Shown in pieces: positions 1 to 8,153 of a DNA stretch of 64,000 nt. Each line of letters starts with the position of its first letter. Position 1 is the first letter of the stretch. The notes under the pieces were generated by a model. The model was given only the letters and a program-made list of their open reading frames with translations, was not told the DNA's origin and made no database searches. The position numbers and the translations under genes are program-made. Source of the stretch: Pseudaminobacter soli (ex Zhang et al. 2022) (GTDB lineage Bacteria > Pseudomonadota > Alphaproteobacteria > Rhizobiales > Rhizobiaceae). The stretch spans positions 1 to 64,000 of the forward strand of contig NZ_JABVCF010000008.1 of assembly GCF_014595955.1 (NCBI RefSeq), given 5' to 3'.

Positions 1-75
1 GATCGACTGAATGAGGGGGGTCAATTTTGGACGCCGATCCTCCCTGCTAAGGGGTCAAAATTGCACGCCGATTCA
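1..75. mobile_element. Probable terminus of an IS21-family insertion sequence
   Basis: Two direct 22-bp repeats sit at 17-38 and 51-72, 34 bp apart and matching at 19 of 22 positions. Both have the form GGGGTCAA..TTG.ACGCCGAT. Arrays of such repeats just inside the tip are typical of IS21-family ends, and the outer edge reads CA on this strand (TG inward), as expected for that family. The portal gene stops exactly here, its TGA being made of the last bases of this sequence. The transposase genes would lie to the left, outside the window. The family call is inference from the repeat architecture. Confidence 0.6.
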
Positions 76-1548
76 CACGAAGTTTCTCGCGACCAGTTCA
101 ATCTTGGAATATGCGCCGGCTTGAGCCGCGTTGACGGCCGTCGCGGTCTGGCCCTGTAGAGCGTTGAGATCGAGCGCCATCGTGTTTTTGGAAACGCCTG
201 TGCGCTTCTCGATCACCTCGTCCATGTACGCCAAGCCGGTCAGAGCTTCCTTCGCTACGAATGGAACGAATGAGGTTGTAACGGCTGCGTTCGGATCGCC
301 AGTTGTGCGGATGACGTTGCCAATCTGACGGTCATAGACGGAATCCATGTTGACGATGGAATCTTCGTTCACGACCCTGTCAGGGATATTGGACGCATAG
401 AGGTTGTCCAGCAGCTGACGGGTGAGAGTGGTTTTGACGCGTTGCACGTCTTCCACTTCATTGAAGATCGAATTGCCCAACCAGCGGTGTGGAACACGTT
501 CCGCTACGAAATCGGTGAATGGGTAATCCTCTTCCCACTCTTCCCAATCCAATACGTCTGATGAACCGGAACCACCCATCACCACCTTGAGTGTTTCGGC
601 GATCCCGTCACCATTGTAGTCACAGCGAATGTAGCATTCGATGGTCTCCACGATGTCCATGGACTCATCCAAACCGGATGAGGTGTAGACGGAACCAATC
701 TGTTCCCTTCTCGCGACCTGAACGCGGTCAAATGACATTGTTCCGCCAAACGCTGGCAGCTTGGCTACCAAGTCAGGGTCATATCCTTCTTCAATGAGTG
801 ATGAGCGAGTGTTTAGTGCTCTATGACCGCAGAAGGATGAGGTGCGAATTGATGTCGCTTTCGCGTCAATCAAGAATTCTTCTGGTGGAACTGCGCAAAT
901 TTTGACGCGGCCAAGCTTCTCGGTTCTCTTGATTTTGACATCATGAACCGCAACCACCATCGGTGGCATCATTGGCAATTGACCACCGCCAAGTGGGTTT
1001 TCGGGAGTTTGAGGCTGCTCGACAAGCTCTCTGGTTTGGTGCTCCAGAACATCAATGTCAGGTTCGCTCAGAAGGAGCGCCAATTGGCCTTCGGTGAGGT
1101 TATGGAAGACGCTGACCGAGGTTCTTTCGTATGGCTCCCACCAGTGCTTCACCACTCCGTTGGCGTGGAGCAGAGCGTCCTGGAACACGTCCCAAAAGAC
1201 TTCGTATGCGTCCAACTCATTGAGAATGAAATTGATGTAGTCGGTAGCCTGTTCGGCGGTTTGCTCGTCCTCCGGTCCAACCGGCTCGTAACAGACGATA
1301 TTGTCCCCGGAGAAAAACACCCTCATCAAGCCGGGCATCATGAATGAGATCGTATCGGACACGTCACGTGACGTTACGGATGATCTCCCTTCCTCGGCTG
1401 GAAGGTCGCGGACTTCACCGCGCATATACTCAATCGCGCGAACACGGTCCTTGCGGAACTCGGATCGGTCGTAGTCAATGCTTCTTGCGATTTCGGCTTG
1501 GCACAGTGCTCCTATTTCACTTTCCGAAAGTCTAATTCCCTTTGCCAT
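73..1548 (-). pseudogene. Phage portal protein, 3'-truncated
   Basis: The product would form the ring at the capsid vertex through which DNA is packaged. The 491 residues resemble P22-type podovirus portals: an N-terminal region with a DISFMMPGLMRVFF-like stretch near residue 65, then a segment of the LLHANGVVKHWWEPY type near residue 130. The ATG is preceded by AAAGGAAATAG and follows the stop of a 29-codon ORF directly. The reading frame ends in RNFV and a stop made by the inserted IS end, whereas P22-type portals usually run to 600-700 residues. The C-terminal barrel and coiled region are therefore missing. The prophage is unlikely to make virions. Confidence 0.75.
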
Positions 1549-1638
1549 CTATTTCCTTTGATTATTATTTTTTGAAAAGCGTTCATCAAAAGCTCCATTG
1601 TAAACATTCTCGCTTGGTTGGATTTCGTTCTGACTCAT
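1549..1638 (-). CDS. 29-residue phage micro-protein coupled to the portal gene
   Basis: This short frame encodes a polar peptide starting MSQNEIQPSENVYNG. Its ATG overlaps the stop of the upstream HNH gene as TAATG, and its TAG is followed at once by the ATG of the portal gene. Such end-to-end packing on both sides is what translational coupling looks like, and is unlikely for a non-coding gap. I know no family for it. In related phages a small protein often lies between terminase and portal, but no role can be inferred from sequence. Confidence 0.55.
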   Translation of the reverse strand: MSQNEIQPSENVYNGAFDERFSKNNNQRK

Positions 1639-2096
1639 TATTTATTTAACAGTGCTAGCTTAGCCAAACTTCTGGAAAGCTCCTTCTCCGCTGCCTCTTT
1701 GGTGTAGAACATACCTAAGTGCGCGCGAACCTCGTTCACCTTTATGAATGCAACATATTTGTTTGCTGCCTCATCCTTGTACACGTCACCATATTTGAAA
1801 CCGCCATCTAGCTTCAGATTGCTCCATCTGTTGTCGGTCACATCACCGTTGAGATGGATGACTTTGTTAACGGCTGGGTATCGGCCTGTCTGATAGTAGA
1901 AGGCCAATTTATCAGGCTCGAAAACAAGGCTGTTGACCTCGATCACCTTCTTGCCGAGTGCCGATCTAACTGGCTTGGATTCGACCCACTTCATTTCCGG
2001 TTCGGTTAGTTCGTTCGTGACCTGTCGCCACTCATAGAACTTCCCTGTTTCCGGCACATATTTGATTAGCTGTTTTAGAACGTCGTATTCGATCAA
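1638..2096 (-). CDS. HNH homing-endonuclease-like protein
   Basis: A free-standing endonuclease of the HNH type, 152 residues, probably a selfish gene lodged between the terminase and portal genes. The HNH core is at residues 77-95 (VIHLNGDVTDNRWSNLKL; H81, N83, N89, N93). It is followed by a weak AP2-like DNA-binding segment at about 102-144. The start is TTG at 2096, preceded by AAAGGAG at good spacing. It is related in layout to the second HNH gene at 4118-4672, which has a better AP2 domain. The first catalytic histidine position is not clear, so activity is uncertain. Confidence 0.7.
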   Translation of the reverse strand: MIEYDVLKQLIKYVPETGKFYEWRQVTNELTEPEMKWVESKPVRSALGKKVIEVNSLVFEPDKLAFYYQTGRYPAVNKVIHLNGDVTDNRWSNLKLDGGFKYGDVYKDEAANKYVAFIKVNEVRAHLGMFYTKEAAEKELSRSLAKLALLNK

Positions 2097-2167
2097 TTCG
2101 TACTCCTTTCACGCGGACCATCACATTGATTTAGCTCTCCGTTTTATGGCATGTTCATGTTTTGTTC

Positions 2168-3427
2168 TTAGACCAATCCAGACACAAATCGCTTGGTGTA
2201 TTCCTTCTGCTTCGGTCTCTCATCCATACCGATGATCATGTAGCGGAAGGAGTCAGCCGAGTTTGATGTCCAGTCGTGGAGTGGCTTGCGTTTCAAAATC
2301 TGGTTCTTGTGGTCGTATTCGGCTTTGTAGTTTCTGAGACAATCAACCCCACGTGCGCAGCTGGTGGCGTCAAACCAGAACCTGTTGAACTTGGAGCGAA
2401 CGAGATCGATGTCGCCCATAAGGTCATTGGTTCGTGGAAGCACTCGACATTTGAAACCGCGTTCTCTCAGGAATTGCGCTCTGCTCTTTCCGGTCTGGAG
2501 TTCGCGAGCGTCAGCGTCATGGGGAAGGATAAGCTGGTGGATCGGATAGCTTCTGGACTTCAGCCAATCGACATAGTGACCCAAATCCTCGCCTGAGTTT
2601 TCGTAGTGGTCGATGAAGTGGAACTCTCTTCCGACCAGCTGACCGACCCAGATCGCGGTGGAGTCATTGATACCAAGGTCCATTGACGCAAAGACATCGG
2701 CGCTGCGGTCATATGGGACGCTGGTGAGGTGGTTGCCTTGCTCAAGCTCCTCGATGCCCTTCGCGTAGAAGGCACCCATTATCCCGGCTGTGAAGCTACA
2801 TTCGAACTCCTGCTGGTACTGCTCCTTACTCATCGCTCGCTTAGCGTCAGCGAGTTCGCTGTAGTCGATTAGAGCGGTCTCAGAGGCTTTCAGGATGAGT
2901 GAGAACCAAGCAGGATCGGTCAGCGAGTTCTGGTAGATGTCGTAGAACTGGTTCTTGCCCTTCGGTGTCCCGATGAAGACAGCCCAGCCTTTGCGGTCGG
3001 ACAGAGCGGGACGGATGACCTCGGACCAGGCTCTTGGATCTTGGTCCCCTGCCTCGTCGATGATGCAGCCATCCAGATAGATGCCTCTCATACGGTCGTA
3101 GTTGTCGGAACCGTAGAGACGGATACGTGCGTTGTTATGGGGAAAGGTGACCGAGAGTTCGGCCTCTTTGACAACCACACCGGGAATGGTGGCCGTCATG
3201 TCTTTGAGGTAGCTCCAGACGACGTCCTTCGCTTGGGCGTATGTTGGAGCAATGTACGCGAAGCGAGGGTTCTTTTTGGTTTCCCTCAGTGCCCAATCAA
3301 CTAGGTCAGCGATGCAAGCGACTGTCTTGCCGGCACGTCTATGGGCAACTACGCATGCCCATCTTTGTTTTCGTGTATGAAATCCTAGAAATTGCGCTCT
3401 TGGTTGATAGTCAATATGTACGTCCAT
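2168..3427 (-). CDS. terL: Phage terminase large subunit
   Basis: The packaging motor ATPase and headful nuclease, 419 residues. Visible are a Walker A variant AHRRAGKT (28-35), the Walker B and catalytic acid CIIDEAG (121-127), a coupling motif IGTPKGKNQF (152-161), and the RNase-H-like nuclease acids D250 in SMDLGINDSTA, HDAD near 305, and SADSFRY near 395. All key residues seem present. It lies between the two HNH genes in the leftward late operon. It belongs to the Terminase_6/6C type by motif order. Confidence 0.93.
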   Translation of the reverse strand: MDVHIDYQPRAQFLGFHTRKQRWACVVAHRRAGKTVACIADLVDWALRETKKNPRFAYIAPTYAQAKDVVWSYLKDMTATIPGVVVKEAELSVTFPHNNARIRLYGSDNYDRMRGIYLDGCIIDEAGDQDPRAWSEVIRPALSDRKGWAVFIGTPKGKNQFYDIYQNSLTDPAWFSLILKASETALIDYSELADAKRAMSKEQYQQEFECSFTAGIMGAFYAKGIEELEQGNHLTSVPYDRSADVFASMDLGINDSTAIWVGQLVGREFHFIDHYENSGEDLGHYVDWLKSRSYPIHQLILPHDADARELQTGKSRAQFLRERGFKCRVLPRTNDLMGDIDLVRSKFNRFWFDATSCARGVDCLRNYKAEYDHKNQILKRKPLHDWTSNSADSFRYMIIGMDERPKQKEYTKRFVSGLV

Positions 3428-3499
3428 TAAGTTGTAGTTCTTTCAGTTCCTTGTTCTCCTTCTCATGGCAAATGATTCAATGTTTCAGTCGTCTGCTGG

Positions 3500-3763
3500 T
3501 TAATGATTACTGCGTTTCGCGTATTCCTGTCCGTCCATCATTATGTTGAGGCATATGATGGCCATTTCAGCGGCCCGATCAAAGGATTCGAATAGTTCCA
3601 CCATCTCCTCATCCCAGACTCCATTCTCATACATCTTCACGGAGAACTTTCCGTTCTCAACCTTCTGAACGTGGTAGTAGATATCCTCGTCCAGTTCATC
3701 GCATGAGATAGATGTGATACCGCACCCAAGGTCCTCTATTGTGATATCGTATTGATTGCTCAT
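3500..3763 (-). CDS. Acidic phage protein of unknown function
   Basis: The gene encodes 87 residues rich in Asp and Glu. The start codon is preceded by GGAGGAATAAGG, part of which lies inside the end of the upstream small-terminase-like gene, so the two are tightly coupled. I recognise no domain. The N-terminal half reads as beta strand (YDITIEDLGCGITSI) and the C-terminal half as a helix (ELFESFDRAAEMAIICLNIMM). Position between the two terminase subunits suggests a packaging or host-takeover accessory protein, but that is only context. Confidence 0.65.
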   Translation of the reverse strand: MSNQYDITIEDLGCGITSISCDELDEDIYYHVQKVENGKFSVKMYENGVWDEEMVELFESFDRAAEMAIICLNIMMDGQEYAKRSNH

Positions 3764-3765
3764 CC

Positions 3766-4107
3766 TTATTCCTCCAGCAGCCTATCGATCTCATCGTCGG
3801 TGGTGTCCTTGATGATTCGATTGGTTATGTCATGCATTGGCTGATATTCCAGCTGTTCAGCCGCCCTAGGAACGCCAGTGAAGACATTCAGGCTCATGCT
3901 GCCCTGCACCGTACTCTCGATTTGTGCGTGAGCTAGGTCAGGCAATACCTTCTTCAGCAATATGTTAGCTGCCTCAACCTGCGTCTTTGTCATCTCTCGT
4001 TTGCCTTCAACGAAATCGATGAGGTTGTTGAGAATGCGAGAGTTAGCAATTTTCTCTCTGTGCTCAGCACTCAGTTTGGTTTTGTATTTTGAACCGTTTG
4101 TTGACAT
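3766..4107 (-). CDS. Terminase small-subunit-like protein
   Basis: The protein has 113 residues if it starts at the ATG at 4107, which has GAGGAAG upstream; the longer frame to 4170 runs back into the preceding gene and is unlikely. The helical stretch MTKTQVEAANILLKKVLPDLAHAQIES near residues 38-64 resembles small terminases and related phage DNA-binding proteins. Small terminases recognise pac DNA and load the large subunit. It lies upstream of the large terminase in the same transcription unit, the usual order. The assignment rests on that position and the helix pattern, so it is tentative. Confidence 0.6.
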   Translation of the reverse strand: MSTNGSKYKTKLSAEHREKIANSRILNNLIDFVEGKREMTKTQVEAANILLKKVLPDLAHAQIESTVQGSMSLNVFTGVPRAAEQLEYQPMHDITNRIIKDTTDDEIDRLLEE

Positions 4108-4117
4108 TCCGCTTCCT

Positions 4118-4672
4118 CTAGTTCGCCCCCGGTGAAGGTAGTATCTTTTCCAACATCGCGATATGCTCATCCACCTGCTGCGCCGTTATATTAACTTTTC
4201 CCTTCACGAACTCAGTTAGCTCAACGAACCTTCTGTACATGTCCGCAGCTAGCTCTGGTGTATCGAACACACCTATTGTCTTGAATGAACCGTTCACGTG
4301 GATTCTGGCCTTCCACTGGTCACGACCGTACTTCGTCACTCCCTTGTAAGGACGCTTGTTGCGTGGACTCATTCGTCTCTTTTCAGAGATCGTCACCAGC
4401 TTGAGGTTGGACCATCTGTCGTCAGCTGAATCCGCGTTGATGTGGACGACCTCATATCCTTCGGGCAAAACACCCGTCATCCAGTACCAAATGGCTCTAG
4501 AGCGGGGGATTTGCTTGCTATCCCCTGTTGAGACATACCAGCGATTGAGATGAGGATTGTAATAGCCAGCTGGCTTTCCGTTTAGCTCTGACTCCTTGGA
4601 CTTCACCCAAATGAATTCGCCAGTCTCCGGATTGTAGTCATACTTCTGTATAAATTTGTCGTGCGCAATCAT
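4118..4672 (-). CDS. HNH endonuclease with AP2 DNA-binding domain
   Basis: A homing-type nuclease of 184 residues. The HNH segment is at residues 73-91 (YEVVHINADSADDRWSNLKL; H77, N79, N89). An AP2 domain follows at about 109-149 (YKGVTKYGRDQWKARIHV and GVFDTPELAADMYRRF). This order is that of phage HNH-AP2 mobile genes. Its ATG at 4672 follows AAAGGAGC. It is the first gene after the terminator at 4779-4816, so a promoter between the two should drive it. Confidence 0.8.
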   Translation of the reverse strand: MIAHDKFIQKYDYNPETGEFIWVKSKESELNGKPAGYYNPHLNRWYVSTGDSKQIPRSRAIWYWMTGVLPEGYEVVHINADSADDRWSNLKLVTISEKRRMSPRNKRPYKGVTKYGRDQWKARIHVNGSFKTIGVFDTPELAADMYRRFVELTEFVKGKVNITAQQVDEHIAMLEKILPSPGAN

Positions 4673-4747
4673 GGATAGTTCTTCTTCTCATTAGCTCCTT
4701 TATGATCACGTGAACATTCGTGGATGATGCAATCACTTGACCGATTA

Positions 4748-4765
4748 CAGCTATTTAGTTGTTTT
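4748..4765 (-). promoter_or_regulatory. Recurrent phage motif ACTAAATAGCTG, copy 1
   Basis: On the minus strand this reads AAAACAACTAAATAGCTG, 76 nt before the HNH-AP2 start and just downstream of a terminator. The same string with one change is at 5277-5294, and a close relative at 10127-10138 on the other strand. Position after a terminator and before an operon suggests a promoter or activator site. Confidence 0.45.
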
Positions 4766-4778
4766 CGGTTTTGGACAT

Positions 4779-4816
4779 AAAAAAGGGCTGACCACGTGAG
4801 GAGAAGTGGTCAGCCC
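4779..4816 (-). terminator. Rho-independent terminator
   Basis: An 11-bp perfect stem (GGGCTGACCAC at 4785-4795 with GTGGTCAGCCC at 4806-4816), a 10-nt loop and, on the minus strand, a run of six T (4784-4779). It ends transcription of the gene at 4871-5254. Confidence 0.9.
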
Positions 4817-4870
4817 GAGGAGTTTGTAGTTTGAAGGCCAATTAGAGGGAGGGAACTGGCCTTTTAGTGG

Positions 4871-5254
4871 TCAAATGTCATCACGACTTTCAACATAGTT
4901 ATTTATTCTTTCATCAACGTCCTTCTGTCGCATTCTTCGTTCATGTGCAGTCCAAATTGCTGACGACACTATGTCCTCAAGACGATCGATGGTATGGCGT
5001 AATCTGTCCAACTCATCAAATGTCTCCATGTCGGGTGGCGACTCCATTTTGGTGATGAGTTGCTCTGCTCTCTTAATGAAGAAGGGATCAGCAGAGAACT
5101 GAAACTCATCCTCTAGAATCCCCACTGCTTCTTCCATTAGCCCTTCGAAATTGTCACCCTTTCGGTATGTGTCTATTCCGAGTTCACCAAAAAGTTGGAA
5201 CTCTTTTTGATATACCAACTCTCTGAATCCAATTATTTTGTTAAATGACACCAT
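4871..5254 (-). CDS. Phage protein of unknown function, helical
   Basis: The gene encodes 127 residues, largely charged and helical, with an ETFDELDRLRHTIDRLEDIV segment near residues 77-96 that could form a coiled coil. The start has AAAGGAGGTGAA, a very strong ribosome site. A strong terminator follows it and a recurrent 12-bp motif precedes it by 22 nt, so it is probably a one-gene transcript. I recognise no family. A separate promoter, terminator and strong ribosome site suggest it is made in quantity or at its own time. Confidence 0.7.
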   Translation of the reverse strand: MVSFNKIIGFRELVYQKEFQLFGELGIDTYRKGDNFEGLMEEAVGILEDEFQFSADPFFIKRAEQLITKMESPPDMETFDELDRLRHTIDRLEDIVSSAIWTAHERRMRQKDVDERINNYVESRDDI

Positions 5255-5276
5255 TTCACCTCCTTTTGTTTCGATG

Positions 5277-5294
5277 CAGCTATTTAGTTATTTT
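5277..5294 (-). promoter_or_regulatory. Recurrent phage motif ACTAAATAGCTG, copy 2
   Basis: On the minus strand AAAATAACTAAATAGCTG ends 22 nt before the ATG at 5254. Copy 3 has the same distance to its own gene, which supports a promoter-like role. Confidence 0.45.
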
Positions 5295-5475
5295 GTATCG
5301 GCAGGAGCGTGTGGAGGAGGAACGGGTTGGGAGAGGCTATCGAACAGCCGAAAACTACCCGCTGAGAGGCTGAAAACCGGGCGTTTTACGTGCGTTTTGA
5401 AAATTGCCGTGGAAAATCAATGCTCAGCAGTTAACGCCCGTTTAACCACGGGATTTCGCGAGGCTATGTTCCCCT

Positions 5476-5748
5476 ATGACACGAAGAATGAGAGAGCGGC
5501 TTCACGACGATTGCGACCGGCGAAGAGAGAAACGTCGCCATCGCAAACAATGGCCGGAACACCCGATCAGCGATGCCCATTGGAGGGGTCTCTTCAGCGC
5601 AGCTGCCGGGAAGCCATACCGAAACCGATATCCACCCGGAGTTCGCCACGACGCCTATGATAGAGCTTACCGGCTGGAGCAAAAGAAACGTGCTTCAGGC
5701 GCGTTGCCAGTTCGTTCCCCTCCCCTTCCCCTTACGGAAACCAAATAA
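5476..5748 (+). CDS. Small basic protein, possibly ribosome-modulation-factor-like
   Basis: The frame encodes 90 residues. The N-terminus is strongly basic (RRREKRRHRKQW). The middle reads DAHWRGLFSAAAGKPYRNRY, then an AYDRAYRLEQ helix. The pattern H-x-R-G, six residues, G, then P and a closing aromatic/arginine helix resembles the RMF/CrpP type of small proteins common in phages and proteobacteria. The match is by eye and weak. The ribosome site is poor (GAGG at about 12 nt). It lies alone at the left edge of the divergence region. Confidence 0.4.
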   Translation: MTRRMRERLHDDCDRRREKRRHRKQWPEHPISDAHWRGLFSAAAGKPYRNRYPPGVRHDAYDRAYRLEQKKRASGALPVRSPPLPLTETK

Positions 5749-6479
5749 CCGAAACAGGAGGGTGACCGGCCGATCTCGACCACGATCAACATCATGGACC
5801 AGGACGAGCATCGACACGTGTATGGCAACGCATTTTACGGCAAGATTGGAGGATTTCAGGGGAATGGCGAGGGAGCGGACGATTTCCGGGATTCAGCTGC
5901 GGAGTGGCGAGGGATTCAGATTTGCGCGAACTCTGGAGGACACAGGCCGGATCGGGTATCATCGGGAGGTCAGCGAGTTTCCCTAACGTAAGCACCTGAT
6001 GCCATTATCGTCCCCATGAGCAAAATTCTGGAGACGAGGGTTCAGGCTCGAAATCCGTGAAGACCCGTGAAAAACGGAATTTCAGATTTCCGTCACTATT
6101 AGTAGTGGTTTTCAGACCACAATCTTGAGGTTCAGGCACTAGCTGTAGTGGGTCATTCAGCTTGTGTAGGAATACCTATAGAAAACGCGTGAAATCCGGA
6201 ATTCATGGACATCGTATGTAGGGGAGAATTGTCACCCTATGGATATCCTGAATGACAGGAGTTTGCGGAGCTTCGCGATGCGGAATGAGCGAATGCGAAT
6301 GACGCGAGCGAATCCACGTATGCTGATAGAGATATTGTAGTAGCACTGTCAACAATTGGTGAATAACAAATTTGCTATATCTCTTCATAGTATGGATGCG
6401 GAGCAATTCACGAGCGTCAGCGAGTGAATCCAACTCTGGGTAAATTCCAGTACTCATGAATCTGGTACAAACCGACTTA

Positions 6480-6494
6480 GTTGACACCGTCAAC
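6480..6494. promoter_or_regulatory. 15-bp perfect palindrome, candidate operator
   Basis: GTTGAC-ACC-GTCAAC is a perfect 6-3-6 inverted repeat in the gene-poor divergence region, about 190 bp before the triple operator. No matching promoter could be drawn with confidence. Confidence 0.35.
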
Positions 6495-6680
6495 TTTTGT
6501 TAACGATCAGAGAGTGAGCGATAGCGAACAGCTACTCTGTTAAAGAGAGACTTCTAGACTTAGAAGTATAAGGCTTTTTCTCCTCCTGGCACGCGGTTAT
6601 TTCAACCCTGTTCCGAGCGGTTTCACGCGTACTGATTTCACGCTGAAACCCTTGATTTCATTAGTGTTCAGCTGAAATCG

Positions 6681-6770
6681 AACAAGCCGGTTGACTTGTT
6701 GGGAGAGCAAGCCGGCTGACTTGTTGGAGCCTAGCGAAATCGATCAATCGAACAAGCCGGCTGACTTGTT
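6681..6770. promoter_or_regulatory. Triple 20-bp palindromic operator
   Basis: Three copies of AACAAGCCGGCTGACTTGTT lie at 6681-6700 (one change), 6706-6725 (one change) and 6751-6770. Each is a near-perfect inverted repeat with AACAAG and CTTGTT arms. Starts are spaced 25 and 45 bp. They end about 95 bp before the start of the small HTH gene at 6865. This is the layout of an operator cluster for a dimeric repressor, possibly the HTH protein itself. A role as replication iterons is the alternative. Confidence 0.65.
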
Positions 6771-6864
6771 CGCGAAGGCAGATTTTTCCGTTTTTCTTGC
6801 CTTCATCAGCCGTTTTCATGGGAGAGCGCGTATAAATAAAAGCGAATTTAAAAAGGAGAGCACA

Positions 6865-7107
6865 ATGATTCACTTTAAAGAACTCGATGGTCACTATGAC
6901 ACAAAGCAATCAGCGGAAAAGTTGGGAGTGCATGTAGCGCGATTGCCACAGCTGGTGAAGGAAGGAAGGCTACCATCACCAACAAAGGTGAAGGGCAGCT
7001 CATTCTATCCGGTTGATGCGGTCGAAAGGCTAATTGAACACAGAAAGCAGGTTCAAGCGTTGATCGACAATTTTCAGGCTTCTACAGCTAACGAATCAAC
7101 AAAATAA
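6865..7107 (+). CDS. Small HTH DNA-binding protein of the prophage
   Basis: The ATG at 6865 follows AAAAAGGAGAGCAC; longer versions of this frame run back through the operator repeats and are not real. The 80 residues contain one winged-helix/MerR-like fold: TKQSAEKLGVHVARLPQLVKEG (helix-turn-helix, about 11-32), then LPSPTKVKGSSFYPVDAVERL (wing and helix). The same fold opens the next gene (TKAQAADFLGIHINNLTKMTDKG), so the two are paralogues. The operator cluster just upstream suggests autoregulation. It could be a repressor, an excisionase or a replication-control protein. Confidence 0.75.
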   Translation: MIHFKELDGHYDTKQSAEKLGVHVARLPQLVKEGRLPSPTKVKGSSFYPVDAVERLIEHRKQVQALIDNFQASTANESTK

Positions 7108-7143
7108 AAAAGGCTCCACCTACTGCTAATAGATGAAGCCTTT
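7101..7143. terminator. Hairpin between the two HTH genes
   Basis: AAAGGCT (7109-7115) pairs with AGCCTTT (7137-7143), and the interior pairs further with wobbles. On the minus strand the stem is followed by TTTTTTATTTT, a full terminator. On the plus strand only three T follow, so it may attenuate rather than stop rightward transcription. Confidence 0.6.
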
Positions 7144-7194
7144 GGTTCCGTCCTAACGGGAACTAACAATCATAAGAAAAATGGGAATACTCTA

Positions 7195-8067
7195 ATGACT
7201 GATAACCATATTTATACTCCGTTCGATGACCAGCCAATTTGGCTTACCCACATGACCAAAGCGCAAGCTGCGGATTTCCTCGGGATTCACATCAACAACC
7301 TAACGAAGATGACGGATAAGGGGATTATCCCTCCTCCTGTCACCTACAAGGGACGCTCCTATTATTCCTGCGAGGAGATGCAGGCTTCTTCGGACAAAAT
7401 CGCGGCGGACCTTAAGAACGAGCTTGAGGAGAAGCTTCGCATCATTCGTACCCGTACCAAGCCAGCTTCCATTACCTCGGTCAGACAGATCGTTCTCAAG
7501 GCCCATGGCTACAAGTGCGATAAGTGCGGGCAGAAGCACAATGAGCCTTCAGTTCGTTCCGAGAGCGGGAAGACCGCTTATCTCCAGATTCACTGGCCTG
7601 ATTATCTCCGTCCGCTGATCACAGCGAAGAAGCTTCCATATGGCTGGGATAGCAGCATCAACATGGTGGAGGACGTTGGTCTATTTTGCACCAGCTGCGC
7701 ACCTTACACCAGAGCGCCACGAAAGGAGTCAGCGAAGGTCGAACCAGCTGTAGAGGTCAATCAGCCTCAGAAAGAATTTTGCGAAGAATTTGAGGCGGAA
7801 GAGGTCACAGCTATAACGGTTGATATCCCACACATAGAGGAACTTCCAGTGACCATTGATGACAAAGAACTTTTAGCTGACCACGGCTATGGCGAGTTGA
7901 TCGAGAAAATTCAGGAACAGGAAGCTGTCCTTCCCGATGCCAACCGCTCATTCAAAGACAAATATGGATTGGGCATTCGTCAGGAAGCGATAATCCGCAC
8001 ATGGATGAGAGACCTTCGCATGACGGAGGAACAGGCGGTTCGCAAATTCCGAAGCGAGAATAGCTAA
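7195..8067 (+). CDS. HTH protein with four-cysteine HNH-like domain
   Basis: The protein has 290 residues. Residues about 20-60 repeat the HTH of the preceding gene (AADFLGIHINNLTKMTDKG ... KGRSYYSCEEM). Next comes CDKCGQKH at about 111-118, paired with CTSC at about 164-167, the cysteine frame of an HNH or zinc finger. The region between reads IHWPDYLRPL, and the catalytic HNH histidines are not obvious. An acidic linker and a C-terminal helical part (GLGIRQEAIIRTWMRDLRM) follow. A phage replication initiator or DNA-processing protein is possible. No family is certain. Confidence 0.7.
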   Translation: MTDNHIYTPFDDQPIWLTHMTKAQAADFLGIHINNLTKMTDKGIIPPPVTYKGRSYYSCEEMQASSDKIAADLKNELEEKLRIIRTRTKPASITSVRQIVLKAHGYKCDKCGQKHNEPSVRSESGKTAYLQIHWPDYLRPLITAKKLPYGWDSSINMVEDVGLFCTSCAPYTRAPRKESAKVEPAVEVNQPQKEFCEEFEAEEVTAITVDIPHIEELPVTIDDKELLADHGYGELIEKIQEQEAVLPDANRSFKDKYGLGIRQEAIIRTWMRDLRMTEEQAVRKFRSENS

Positions 8068-8153
8068 TGTCTACACGCGACCGACCGCTGTTCGTTCTCT
8101 CAACGTTCTACCTTCGATCTACGTATTTTACTGTAGGGAAGCTTTCGGAGATT

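Larger units (their letters stand above)
5255..6864. other. Regulatory/divergence region of the prophage
   Basis: Leftward late genes and rightward early genes diverge from this 1.6-kb stretch. Only one frame in it (5476-5748) looks like a gene. The rest holds short palindromes (ACTTCTA-GACT-TAGAAGT at 6550-6567; GTTGAC-ACC-GTCAAC at 6480-6494) and the triple operator at 6681-6770. Two overlapping frames between 5762 and 5991 have no clear ribosome site and were not called. An origin or immunity region may lie here, but I see no repressor gene. Confidence 0.5.

Noticed and set aside
6203-6493. 96-codon minus-strand frame in the divergence region
   Set aside because: No ribosome site, no family pattern, and its start lies in a palindrome.
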